Below are positions 44,290-53,465 of a DNA stretch of 64,000 nucleotides, one piece after another. The translations under genes and the position numbers were made by a program. Positions within the stretch are counted from its first letter, which is position 1. Each line of letters begins with the position of its first letter. This DNA is from Porphyra umbilicalis (lineage: Eukaryota; Rhodophyta; Bangiophyceae; Bangiales; Bangiaceae). The notes beneath the pieces were generated by a model, which worked only from the letters and a program-made list of their open reading frames with translations, did no database searches and was not told the DNA's origin. The stretch lies in assembly GCA_002049455.2 (NCBI GenBank), contig KV918945.1:89169-153168 (forward strand), read 5' to 3'.

Positions 44290-45717
44290 AAGCACGACGC
44301 GGAGGGCAAGATGACGCCCTACAAGGCCCGACTCGTGGCCCAAGGCTTCAACCAAGTGCCGGGGCGGGACTTTGACGAGACGTGGGCGCCGGTGCCCAAC
44401 GCGGCTACCACACGGGCCCTCTTTGCTGTGGCTGCAGCCACGGGCTGGGAGGTTCACCATGTCGACGTCAAGACAGCCTTCCTCAACGCCAAAATGGACA
44501 AGGAGATGTACATTAAACTCCCTGACGGTATCGAGCGGGAGGGCGTGGAGGAGATGTGTCGGCTTAACCTTGCGCTCTACGGGACAAAGCAGGCTGGGCG
44601 GCTGTGGGGCATCAAGCTCGACAAGGAGCCCAAGGAGATCGGTGCAGTGCGGTCCAAGGTGGACCCGTGCCTCTACGAGTGGTGCCACCCTGTGCACGGG
44701 CGCGTCTTCATTCTCGTGTACGTCGACGACCTTATCGTGGCGGGCGAGAAGCTGGCTGAGGTTGCTGCCGTCAAGCGCTTCGTGTCGGCGAAGTTTGAAG
44801 TACGCGACATGGGGGAGGTCAACGACTTTATTGGCATGAAGGTCATGCGTGACCGTGCGGCGAAGACGCTCACTCTGAGCAACCCGGGGCACACGGCGAC
44901 GCTGCTGGCGGCGTTTGGGATGGAGACCTCCACCCCGAACAAGGCGCCAATGGCGTCAGGGGTCAAGCTGACTAAGACGGGCGAGGACCTGCTGCCGGAG
45001 GGTAACCGGTACGCCGATTTGGTCGGCTCCCTCCTCTACCTGTCCACCACGACAATGCCGGACATCGCCTTTGCCGTGGGGGTGCTGTCGCGGTTCATAT
45101 CTTGCCCTGAGCAGGACCACATGCGCGCGGCAAAGAAGGTATTGCGCTACCTGCGCGGGACAACCCGCCTTGGGGTGGTTTACGGCGGCAGCGAGCCGCT
45201 GCAGGGGTTTGTCGACGCCGACTGGGCGGGCGACGTTGACGGCCGTCGGTCCACGACAGGCTTCGTCTTCACCCTCAATGGCGGGCCCATCGCGTGGGCA
45301 AGCAAGCGCCAGTCGACGGTGGCAACCTCGACGGCCGAAGCGGAGTACGTGGCCGCCGCGATGGCAGCCAAGGAGGCGCTGTGGCTACGCAAGCTGCTGT
45401 CAGCGCTGGGGGTCGATGGCGGGGCCGTGCCGATGGGGGAAGACAACCAGGCTTGCCTCGCCTTGGTCAACAACCCCGAAGCCACCGGGCGTACCAAGCA
45501 CGTGGACGTCGCGTACCACATGGTGCGTGACTACGTGGCGCGCGGGGAGGTGACGTTCTACTTCCTCCCTAGCGTGGACATGCCGGCAGATGGGCTGACG
45601 AAGCCGCTGCCGGCCCCGGCGTTCATCCTGTTTCGCCGCGTCATCGGCGTTGGCTCGGATCTGGGCACCTTGGGGCTTGGCGCTACGCCGGCCCCACGTC
45701 CTGTTTCCACGTGCTGA
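44290..45717 (+). pseudogene. CopB pol, 3' part (RT and RNase H)
   Basis: Resumes the CopB RT exactly after the GypA insertion, sharing Lys-His across the duplicated AAGCA. Motifs: TPYKARLVAQGFNQ, HVDVKTAFLNAKMD, YGTKQAGRLW, YVDDLIVAGE, then RNase H with VDADWAGDVDGRRST, STAEAEYVAAAMA and EDNQACLALVNNPEATGRTKHVD. It ends at TGA 45715-45717. No internal lesion is seen in this segment. Confidence 0.92.
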
Positions 45718-46028
45718 GCCCCTCCGTGGTCGGCGGAGGTCTGTGGCGGAGTAACCAAGGCGACAGGCCGCGTACCCTTTGCGTTTGGCATCGGCTTTGC
45801 GGCGGTTTGTGCCGGTTGTGGTGGCCGGACGGTCGGCTGGGGTATGTCATGTTGCTGTCCGAGTCGGTGGGGGTCGACTGAGCCCCTTTTGTTTTTTGCA
45901 CTAACGGCGATTTTTTTTAGTGAACGGTACCGTTACCGTCCACAAGAAGAATCGCGCAGAGTGCTCGGGACGGTATTGATACCGTCCGATCCGGTGGACT
46001 TACATTACCTCCAATGTAATTGGGGGAG
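45718..46028 (+). other. CopB 3' untranslated region and PPT
   Basis: Non-coding stretch between the pol stop and the 3' LTR. The final TTGGGGGAG abutting the LTR TG is the polypurine tract. A duplicated ACGGTA(T/C)CG(T)-like motif (GGTACCGTTACCGTCC, GGTATTGATACCGTCC) lies at 45926-45990; its role is unclear. Confidence 0.6.
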
Positions 46029-46450
46029 TGTTGAGCTCTGCTCGGGAATTCCATTGGAGCTATACTTACCCGGGGGCTCTTGGTGACTCAAGCTCGTGTA
46101 CTTGTTGGCATTCCATTGTGTTTGACTTGTACTTGTTTGTACTTGATTTGTGTATCTCTTGGTGAGCTCCCCCCTTCTCGTGGTGAGCTAGGGGGGGGAT
46201 TGTGCGTGGCGTGGTGACTGGATTGTGCGGCGGTGGGCGGCTTACCACTGGGGAGGCGCATGCTCCGCTTTGGGAGGTGCGCCGCAGGCCCTGCACACGC
46301 GGAGAGTGGAAGTGCCTGGGGGAGCACTGAGAGAGGGTCGTCTTTGGGACTGGCAGAGGGGTCGCCTGGGGTATATCAGGCGGTCCTAGTGGGCCCAAAG
46401 CCGCCATCCAAGTAAACCAACGCATCCACCTATCTACCTCTCGCTTCACA
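46029..46450 (+). repeat. CopB 3' LTR
   Basis: 422 bp, pairs with 29380-29801 and ends TTCACA before CopD sequence GTGACCGCC. Confidence 0.93.
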
Positions 46451-47034
46451 GTGACCGCCGAGTACAACTCGATTGTGCCCCAGAACCGTGTCAAGAACTA
46501 CCTGACGAGCCACCGCATGAGAACTCTAATGGCTGAGGGCATGACCGAGACCGCGGCGCTCGAGCAGACGTACAAGACAATCACAAAGCTCGCCCCCCAA
46601 GTTCCTCTCTCCTATCAAGGCGACGAGCACAAGGTGGAGCTCTTGCGCAAGGCTGTTTTTGGAAGCCCGTGGGCGACCGAGCCGCTTAGCCGCATCGCCA
46701 CGAACCAGCTCACCCTTCAACAGCTTTACGGGGAGCTCGAGGCGGCGTTGCCAGTGCGGCTGCACCGCGATCTGTGGCTGCACAATAGGTGCCCGGCAAT
46801 CTATTCGCCGGTCAAGGGCTCTATGCGCGACGCAACGCCGGCACCAACGTCGGTCGCACGACGCACGCTGGCGGACAATCGCGACCCAGCCGGGTCGACC
46901 CGCTCACCATCATGGGCTGTTTCAACTTCGACGGTGAGGGCCGCATCATGAAGGCCTGCCCGCATCGAATTGATGTGACCAAGGCGGCCACGCGCAAGCT
47001 CGACTACTACGCCAAGAAGCACGCCGGGAAGTAG
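46451..47034 (+). pseudogene. CopD gag, 3' part with a degenerate zinc knuckle
   Basis: Continues the gag interrupted at 29379 (TAEYNSIVPQNRVKNYLTS). A frame change occurs near 46800-46900. The knuckle region reads CFNFDGEGRIMKAC, which fits the CX2CX4HX4C spacing exactly but has Phe for the second Cys and Arg for the His. Both are single-base changes in TTC and CGC codons. Frame ends at TAG 47032-47034. Confidence 0.75.
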
Positions 47035-47207
47035 ACGGCGGTCAACATGCTGTACCAGCTGTGCTCTCAGCTCGGCTTCTTGGAGGTTGGTGACTCGTCG
47101 GGTGAGTCAGACGACGGTGAACGGTCAAAGGCAGGCAACACAGACGACGAGCGACGGCTCTTTGAGTCGTTGCTGGCGTCGAGCACACCATCGGGCGAAG
47201 CCGCGTC

Positions 47208-50200
47208 ATGTGCAAGAGACGCACAAGTCCCGGAGGATTTTTCGATGGAGTAATGAGTCTTCGCCTTTCCTCCGCGCACAGACGCCGACGGGGCCGGCCG
47301 CCCCGTATTGGGGATGACGTCACGATGCTCGAGTGCCTTGTTGCGACCGCCCCGGACACCAAAGAGTTCCAAGGTGCCTTTCTCGACACAGGGGCCGAGC
47401 GGACGGTGATCGGTCACCGGCAGGCAGCCGCGTATGCGCGGTTTGCTGGAATTAAAATGCGCTTGGACAAGACCAGCAGGGCTGTGTTTCGCTTCGGCGG
47501 ACCTGGTTACCCGAGCCTCGGTACGCTGCACGTGAAGGTTCCGTATGCCAACAACCTGTTCCTTCCCATGGAGGTGGACGTGGTCGCGCTAAACGTGCCG
47601 ATCCTCCTTGGCCTCGACACGATGGATGCCAACCAGATGTTCCTCGACGACATGTCCAACAAGCTGGTTTTTGTTGCCTACACGGTCTCCATTCAGGTGG
47701 TGCGCAAGTACGGACATGCCTACATCGAGTGGGTGAAGGACGCTCTGTACACCATGGCGGAGGTTGACAAGCTCCACCGCCAGTTCTGCCACCCACATCC
47801 AGACCGGCTGTTTGCTGTCTTGAGACAGGCAAAGGACCCGCAAGCCACGAAGGACACACGGGAGTAGTTTGAGGAGGTAGCGGCCTCGTGCGACACGTGC
47901 CAGCGGCTGGCCAAAGAGCCCTCTCGATTCCGCATGTTCCTGCCGTCGGCCGATCTTTTGTTCATCCGAATGGTGCTCGTGGATCTCATGTACCTGGACG
48001 GCCGCCCTGTCCTTCATGTGGTGGACAAGGACACCTGCTTCAGCGCGGCATGCTTCTTGGACGACGGTGAGGCGGCAGAGGCGGTCTGGCACCGGTACGT
48101 CCGCATCTGAGTCTATGCGTACACTGGTCACCCCGACACGATGCTCACAGAACAAGGGCCACAATTCCAGTCGGCCACGTGGAAGGGCTTGCTGCACGCA
48201 GTCGGGACCAAGCCGATCCAATCGGGGGTGGAGTCGCACAATGCGCTGGGCGCCGGGACGCGCTATCACGCTTCCTTATGGCAAATCTACCGACGTGCTC
48301 GGGCAGATCATCCCACTCTTGCTGGGGAACACGCGCTCTCCCTGGCTCTCTCTGCCCTGAACCAGACGGCGGGACCCTCTGGTATATTGCCGATGCTGTT
48401 GGTGTTTGGAATCGCCCCACGGATGCCGGTCAACCCGGTCGATTGACCGCAGCAGAAGCAGCGGATCATAGCGATGCGCACGGCTCGTGACGAGATGCAG
48501 CGGCACGTTGCACGGGACCGACTGCGTAATGCGCTTCGTACGCGTGTGCCTCGCGCATCCGATTCTCCCATTGCTGAGGGTATGACGGTCCTTTTGTACA
48601 GTGAAAAGCCAGTCAACCGCTGGGTCGGACCCTTAACAGTCGTCAACACCGATGAAAAGCTGGTGTGGCTCGACGTTGACGGCCAAGTGAAGCAGTTCTC
48701 TATCGACAAGGTGAAGCAGTACCGGGTCAGCAAATTGCCTCACACCGATCATGCTATCGCCAAGTCAGCTCCTGCGCAGTCGGCTGAGGCTGGGGCTCAG
48801 CACCGGACGCTGGAACCGGACGTTTCGGTGCGTGAGATCGACGACGAGGACCTGGACGAGCTGACAGACGTGATCCGTGTTAGTGACCAGCTCCTTGGCA
48901 ACGTCGCGGACGGGATGGGCAAGTTTTCCGCTGCCCCATGCAAAACGGAGAGCAGCAACGCCAGCGAGGCCTACATCACAGAGGTGCTTGAAGCGGGCGA
49001 CTCGCGGATCCAGTCGGAGCGGTTCCAGTTGGCTACGCAAGCTGAGGTGGACGGCTTGTTGTCTCGCGGGACCATGAAGGTGGTCAAGCGACAAGCGCTG
49101 CCAAAGGGTGCAAACCTTGTTGGTGGCCGATTCGTGCATACAATCAAGCACGTAGGATCACCGGATTAAGAGCCCAATGCCCGTTATGTAGCCCAAGGTC
49201 ACAAGCACAAGGAAAAGCCGTTTGTCGTGCACAACCTTTCCACGCTGCGGCAACGCTCCACCAAGATGCTCGTGTCCACGAGTGCGGTCTTTAGCTTCCG
49301 CTTTTACGCCCAAGACGTCAACCAGTCCTACCTCCAGAGCATGGAGCAGATGACGCGCGACATCTACTTGTTGCCTCGTGCTGAGGACAAGCACTTCTTC
49401 AATATCAGTGACGATGAAGTGCTGCTGTTGCTTCGGCCGCTTTATGGGATCTGCAACGCTGTGGACTACTGGGCGGCGACGATGACGGCTCACATCACGC
49501 AAGACCTTGGCCTGGCACCAATCAGAGGGGATCCCGCTCTATATGTCAAGGACGGCGCAGCAGGGGCTGATGGCCTACTGGGCACCTACGTAGATGACAC
49601 CATCTTGGGGAGCAATGATGATTTTCAAGTGCTCACGGAGGCCACCCTATCGCTGTTCGACGCCAAGCCACTGATGTGAAACAATTTTGAGTTCTCGGCG
49701 TCACCATCTCGACGGTCCATGGCACCGACCCGAGCTTCACGCTCAACCAGAGCAGCTACATCACCCCGCTCCGACTTCTGTTGATGACGTCACCGTACGA
49801 CCAGTTCGTCTCGACCCGAGCGGAACTGGCCTGGTTGTCGCACACCCGCTCGGACCTTTCCTGAGCGATCAACCGCGCGGCTCAAGTCTCGGAGAAGACG
49901 TTTTGCGAGCGTCACGTCCGTGAGCTGAACAAGACAATTAAGCGGCCGAAGGCGACGGACAGCTGGACGCTGACATACGGGCCCCTGCAGCGATCTACCC
50001 TACGACTTAAGGTGTACGTCGATGCCTCGTTTGCGTCCAACGACAATGGCTCGTCCCAGCTTGGTTCTCGTATTCTGCTGTGTGACAGCTCCGGCGCTTG
50101 CCGCGTGCTGTTGTACACAAGCGCGAAGTCTCGACGGGTGGTGCGCTCCATCATGGCTGGCGAAGTCTACGCCTTCGCCAAAGCGTTTGACGAGGCTTTT

Positions 50201-50551
50201 GTCATCAAGCACGACCTGGAGCGGATCCACCACCAGCACATGCCGCTCATCATGCTCACTGACTCCAAGTAGCTCTTCGATGTCATCACGCGGGCCTCGC
50301 ACCCAACGGAGAAGCGGCTGATGGTCGAAATTGCTGCCGCACGTGAGGCCCACAACAAGCACGAGATCTCCAACGTCGGTCTGCTCAAGTCCGAGCACAA
50401 TGTCGCCGATGGCCTGACCAAGCCACGCCCATGTGCTGTTCTGGAGAACGTGCTGCGGACCGGACGGGACAACAACCCTGCGCAGCAGTGGACCATCCGT
50501 ACCGCCGCTGCTTCCAAGCCGTCGGAGGAGGAAAAGGGGGAGTGTGGCTGA
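47208..50551 (+). pseudogene. CopD pol (protease, integrase, RT, RNase H)
   Basis: Protease FLDTGAERTVIG (DTG rather than the DSG usual in copia). Integrase zinc region LHRQFCHPHPDR...CDTCQRL, a catalytic-core remnant (VLVDLMYLDG, LTEQGPQF), and a C-terminal module RWVGPLTVVN...VWLDVDG resembling GPY/F. RT has FRFYAQDVNQSYLQ, DIYLLP, RPLYGICNAVDYW and YVDD. RNase H has VDASFASND and NVADGLTKPR. The order is copia-like and the RPLYG..DYW pattern recalls the copia branch found in fungi and protists. Stops at about 47865, 48108, 48444, 49167, 49677 and 50270, with some frame changes, mark it as old. Confidence 0.82.
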
Positions 50552-51313
50552 TCCTACCGGAGCTGTAATGCTGCTTGCAGCCGCAGCGATGCGCTAGCGG
50601 CGAACCCGGGTTTATTGCACACTTGCATCTCGACGGTCGCTGCTTCCTGGCCGTCCATGCAATCAACAATTGTGACGGCCGACCGCAGCATCGCATTGCT
50701 TGGAGAGATTGAGCGCCGCGCTGGTGTGCCGGCCGTGCCTCGCTGTCCGACCGGCGACCCTGTGTGGAGAGTACCGTGTGCGCGTGTCTCTGGCTCGTTA
50801 CGTGCGCCTACCTGCGTGTTTTGTGCGTGCACGACGGGGTGTGTGACCCGCGCCGGCATGCATGCATGCGTGCCTGGTGTGCGCTACCTGTGCATGCGCG
50901 CGGGCCTGAGCCACGCGCTGCATGGGTTGATAAGAGGGTACACACCGCATGCTGTTGGGGACGATTGCATGGGATAGATTGCACAACGAAGAAGACGGAC
51001 CCTTTGGATTTGCTGTGTCGGGGGCGCGCACGGACGACGGCCACCCCAACCGCACGGCCCCACGGTCGGACGCAGGCCGGGGGTCTAGCACTTATATTGC
51101 TAATACTACCACATACTTCTGCTCTGTCGTTAAGGCGCTTAATAATTATAATCACGGCCAATGATTAAAATCCACAAAACTTGCCCCAAATGCATACGAA
51201 TTAAAATCAAGGGGTTGATTATAATCATTTTATCCGAGCCGAGGAATGATTATAATCACACCTCTGGTGTTTTCCCTCTTGGCCACTGTCTGTGCGGCGG
51301 ATCACGTCAGCAC
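50552..51313. other. Candidate CopD 3' LTR and AT-rich spacer
   Basis: From 50543 (TGTGGCTGATCC, after a purine tract) this should be the CopD 3' LTR, but no matching 5' copy was found and its end is undefined. 51130-51260 is AT-rich with three copies of ATTATAATCA (near 51143, 51217 and 51247). No gene seen. The last eight bases before 51322 (CTGGGAGT) are the hAT1 target duplication. Confidence 0.45.
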
Positions 51314-51587
51314 CTGGGAGTTAGGGTTGTTATGTGAGCCCCTATTTTGGGGGCGCTGTGCGTATGAGCGCCTTATGAGCGCCTTAACAGCGCCTACCAG
51401 CGCCCCCAGCGCCCTAAGCGCCCCCGGTAGCCCCCCATCACGTACAGCTGTAGCCCACCATGCTTTTCCAGATCGAGGAGTCGATTTCTTGTGAATAACC
51501 AGATTCAAGGAGACTTGACCTCATCTGGTCTTTCCGAAGCAGTCGACGGAGCGAGTCAAGAGGGGGCCGTATCCGCGGTGGGGATAA

Positions 51588-51694
51588 CAGGTCATCTGGG
51601 CGGGGGGGTGCAGTTTGACCACACCTTGCAACAACGCCTCGACAGCGTTGTTGCAAAGCGTGGTCCAACTGCACCCCCCCCCCCAGATGACCTG
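51588..51694. repeat. Large hairpin, 50-bp arms with 7-nt loop
   Basis: Left arm 51588-51637 (CAGGTCATCTGGG ... CAACAACGC) and right arm 51645-51694 are near-perfect reverse complements around CTCGACA. The arms include G7/C10 homopolymers that differ in length. It lies inside hAT1 and is not part of its ends. It may be a foldback insertion or the core of a palindromic element. Confidence 0.8.
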
Positions 51695-52105
51695 TTTGGC
51701 AATGCTCGATTCTGAGGAGCCCTGCGAAGGCAGCATTCCGGATCGAGGCCAGCTACTGGTCAATCGAAAATTGTTAACTAGCGCCCTGATAGCGCCCAGC
51801 AGGTGGCGGGCGCTGGGCGTATGGTGCGAGTCCCAAAAATGAGACATCGTGGTTTTTTCTTTTTTTCTCGGCCCACTGGCCTTCTGCAACGGTCCGATGA
51901 TGTAATGTGACCCACTCGGTCCCACTGTGCTGCCAGAACAGCCCCTGACAGTGTTAGCAGAGGCGGCACATCCTGACGTGTCATGGGGTAAAGTGTCATT
52001 CATTGCAACTTCGACAGGTGACGATCACGCGGCCCAATCAAATGCACATATACTGGAGCAGGCATGTGCAGACAACTTGTACGCGAGGAAAAGGGCACCA
52101 CCTTA

Positions 52106-52733
52106 TCGTGCGTGTCCGGAAAATGAGACATGGCGGTTTTTTCTTTTTTTCTCTGCCCACTGGCCTTCTGCAACGGTCCGATGATGTAATGTGACCCACT
52201 CGGTCCCTCTGTGCTTCCAGAACAGCCCCTGACGGTGTTCGCAGAGGCGGCACATCCTGAAGTGTCATGGGGGAAAGTGTCATTCATTGCAACTTCGACA
52301 AGTGACTATCACGCGGCCCAATCAAATGCACAGATACTAGAGCAGGCATGTGCTGACAATTTGTGCACGAAAAAATGGCCACCACCTTACCAATAAAAAC
52401 GTGAAAAAGACCGCCATGTAGCCCCCTGTGAGGAAAACACGATTTGGGACACCCCTCATCGAAGCTCCAGTTAGCACATGAGCTTTGGCGTTGCAAACCT
52501 GTAACCCCAAGAACCTGAAAAAGACTGGCTCCAAGATCGGAGTTAGCTGAGAGGTCCACAGAACAGGGCCCACAGGCAGGTACTAAGGAGTTGTCAGGCA
52601 AGAACGTCTCGGGAGAGGCTCTTTCCATGGAGGCCAGCCGAGAATTTTCTCGTACCCCACGCCGCCTGCCCCCGTGCAGTGATGTGTCAGTCCTTCAGAA
52701 AACGCGCATGTCTCATTTTTGGGACACGCACCA
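52106..52733. mobile_element. MITE-b: second copy inserted into MITE-a at a TA
   Basis: 628 bp, starting TCGTGCGTGTCCGG (slightly mutated TIR) and ending with an intact inverted TIR. Its flanks are TA 52104-52105 and TA 52734-52735. Both sides belong to MITE-a: ...CCACCT|TA and TA|CCAATAAAAACG. MITE-b itself still has the uninterrupted CCACCTTACCAATAAAAA, so the empty site is visible within the inserted copy. The result looks like 284-bp and 346-bp tandem repeats but is a self-insertion. Confidence 0.88.
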
Positions 52734-53021
52734 TACCAATAAAAACGTGAAAAAGACCGCCATGTAGCCCCCTGTGAGGAAAACACGATTTGGGACACCC
52801 CTCATCGAAGCTCCAGTTAGCACATGAGCTTTGGCGTTGCAAACCTGTAACCCCAAGAACCTGAAAAAGACTGGCTCCAAGATCGGAGTTAGCTGAGAGG
52901 TCCACAGAACAGGGCCCACAGGCAGGTACTAAGGAGTTGTCAGGCAAGAACGTCTCGGAAGAGGCTCTTTCCATGGAGGCCAGCCGAGAATTTTCTCGTA
53001 CCCCACCCCGCCTGCCCCCGT

Positions 53022-53310
53022 TGTTGACAGCCGCGTTCCGGCCGTGCCCAACGGCGGCGCGTGCCACCGACGGGTGCCGGAGCCGACGGGGAGATTGCGC
53101 GCGCCGGGATTGCGTGGGTGATTTGTGACCGCGTGCCGGAGTGAATTGCGTGTGGGCGCGAGGGAATTGTGATGAGTGTCAGCGCGGGTCCGCGATTGGT
53201 GATGGGAGATTCCCTGACGGCCCGCTGGACCTTCGGGGGCGGGGATGTATAGGGTGGGCGTGGCGCAGCGACGACCACCCGTAAAGGACCGCAACGTGCA
53301 TGACTTGACA
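53022..53310 (+). repeat. CopC 5' LTR
   Basis: 289 bp, TGTTGACAGCCGCG to TGACTTGACA. GATGTATAGGG near 53245-53255 may be the TATA element. Confidence 0.94.
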
Positions 53311-53324
53311 GGTTATGGGCCCAG
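53311..53324 (+). promoter_or_regulatory. CopC primer-binding site
   Basis: GGTTATGGGCCCAG directly after the LTR, identical to the CopB site and exactly complementary to the initiator tRNA-Met anticodon arm. Confidence 0.88.
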
Positions 53325-53465
53325 TGCCGACGGCGACGATCTAAACGCCGCCGCCGAGACCGCTGCGCTTGGTGCGGCACCCCCCCCCCTCCCGCACGTT
53401 CAACCCCCTGCCCCTCAACCGACACGCACCAACAACCCGATCCGGACTTGACGGACCCCGCCCAA

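Larger units (their letters stand above)
29380..46450 (+). mobile_element. CopB: copia element inserted in CopD and split by GypA
   Basis: LTRs of exactly 422 bp at 29380-29801 and 46029-46450, beginning TGTTGAGCTC and ending TTCACA. Flanking bases are GTGAG (29375-29379) and GTGAC (46451-46455), a 5-bp target duplication with one change; CopD sense favours GTGAC as ancestral. Internally it has a perfect half-tRNA primer site, gag, protease, integrase, RT and RNase H in copia order. GypA (32714-44289) sits inside the RT, so the element's own length is about 5.5 kb. The LTRs differ at about eleven positions by eye. Confidence 0.95.
28718..50551 (+). mobile_element. CopD: divergent copia-order element split by CopB
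   Basis: Coding parts flank the CopB insertion: gag up to 29379 and from 46451 on, then protease, integrase, RT and RNase H to about 50551. The reading frame across the insertion resumes exactly once one TSD copy is discounted. A PPT-like purine run (GGAGGAGGAAAAGGGGGAG, about 50525-50542) precedes TGTGGCTGATCC at 50543, the best candidate 3' LTR start. Its end and the 5' LTR were not identified. Many stops show this is the oldest layer of the nest. Confidence 0.8.

Noticed and set aside
51831-52733. Tandem duplication of 284-bp and 346-bp units
   Set aside because: The unit borders coincide with TIRs and TA duplications, so MITE self-insertion explains both.
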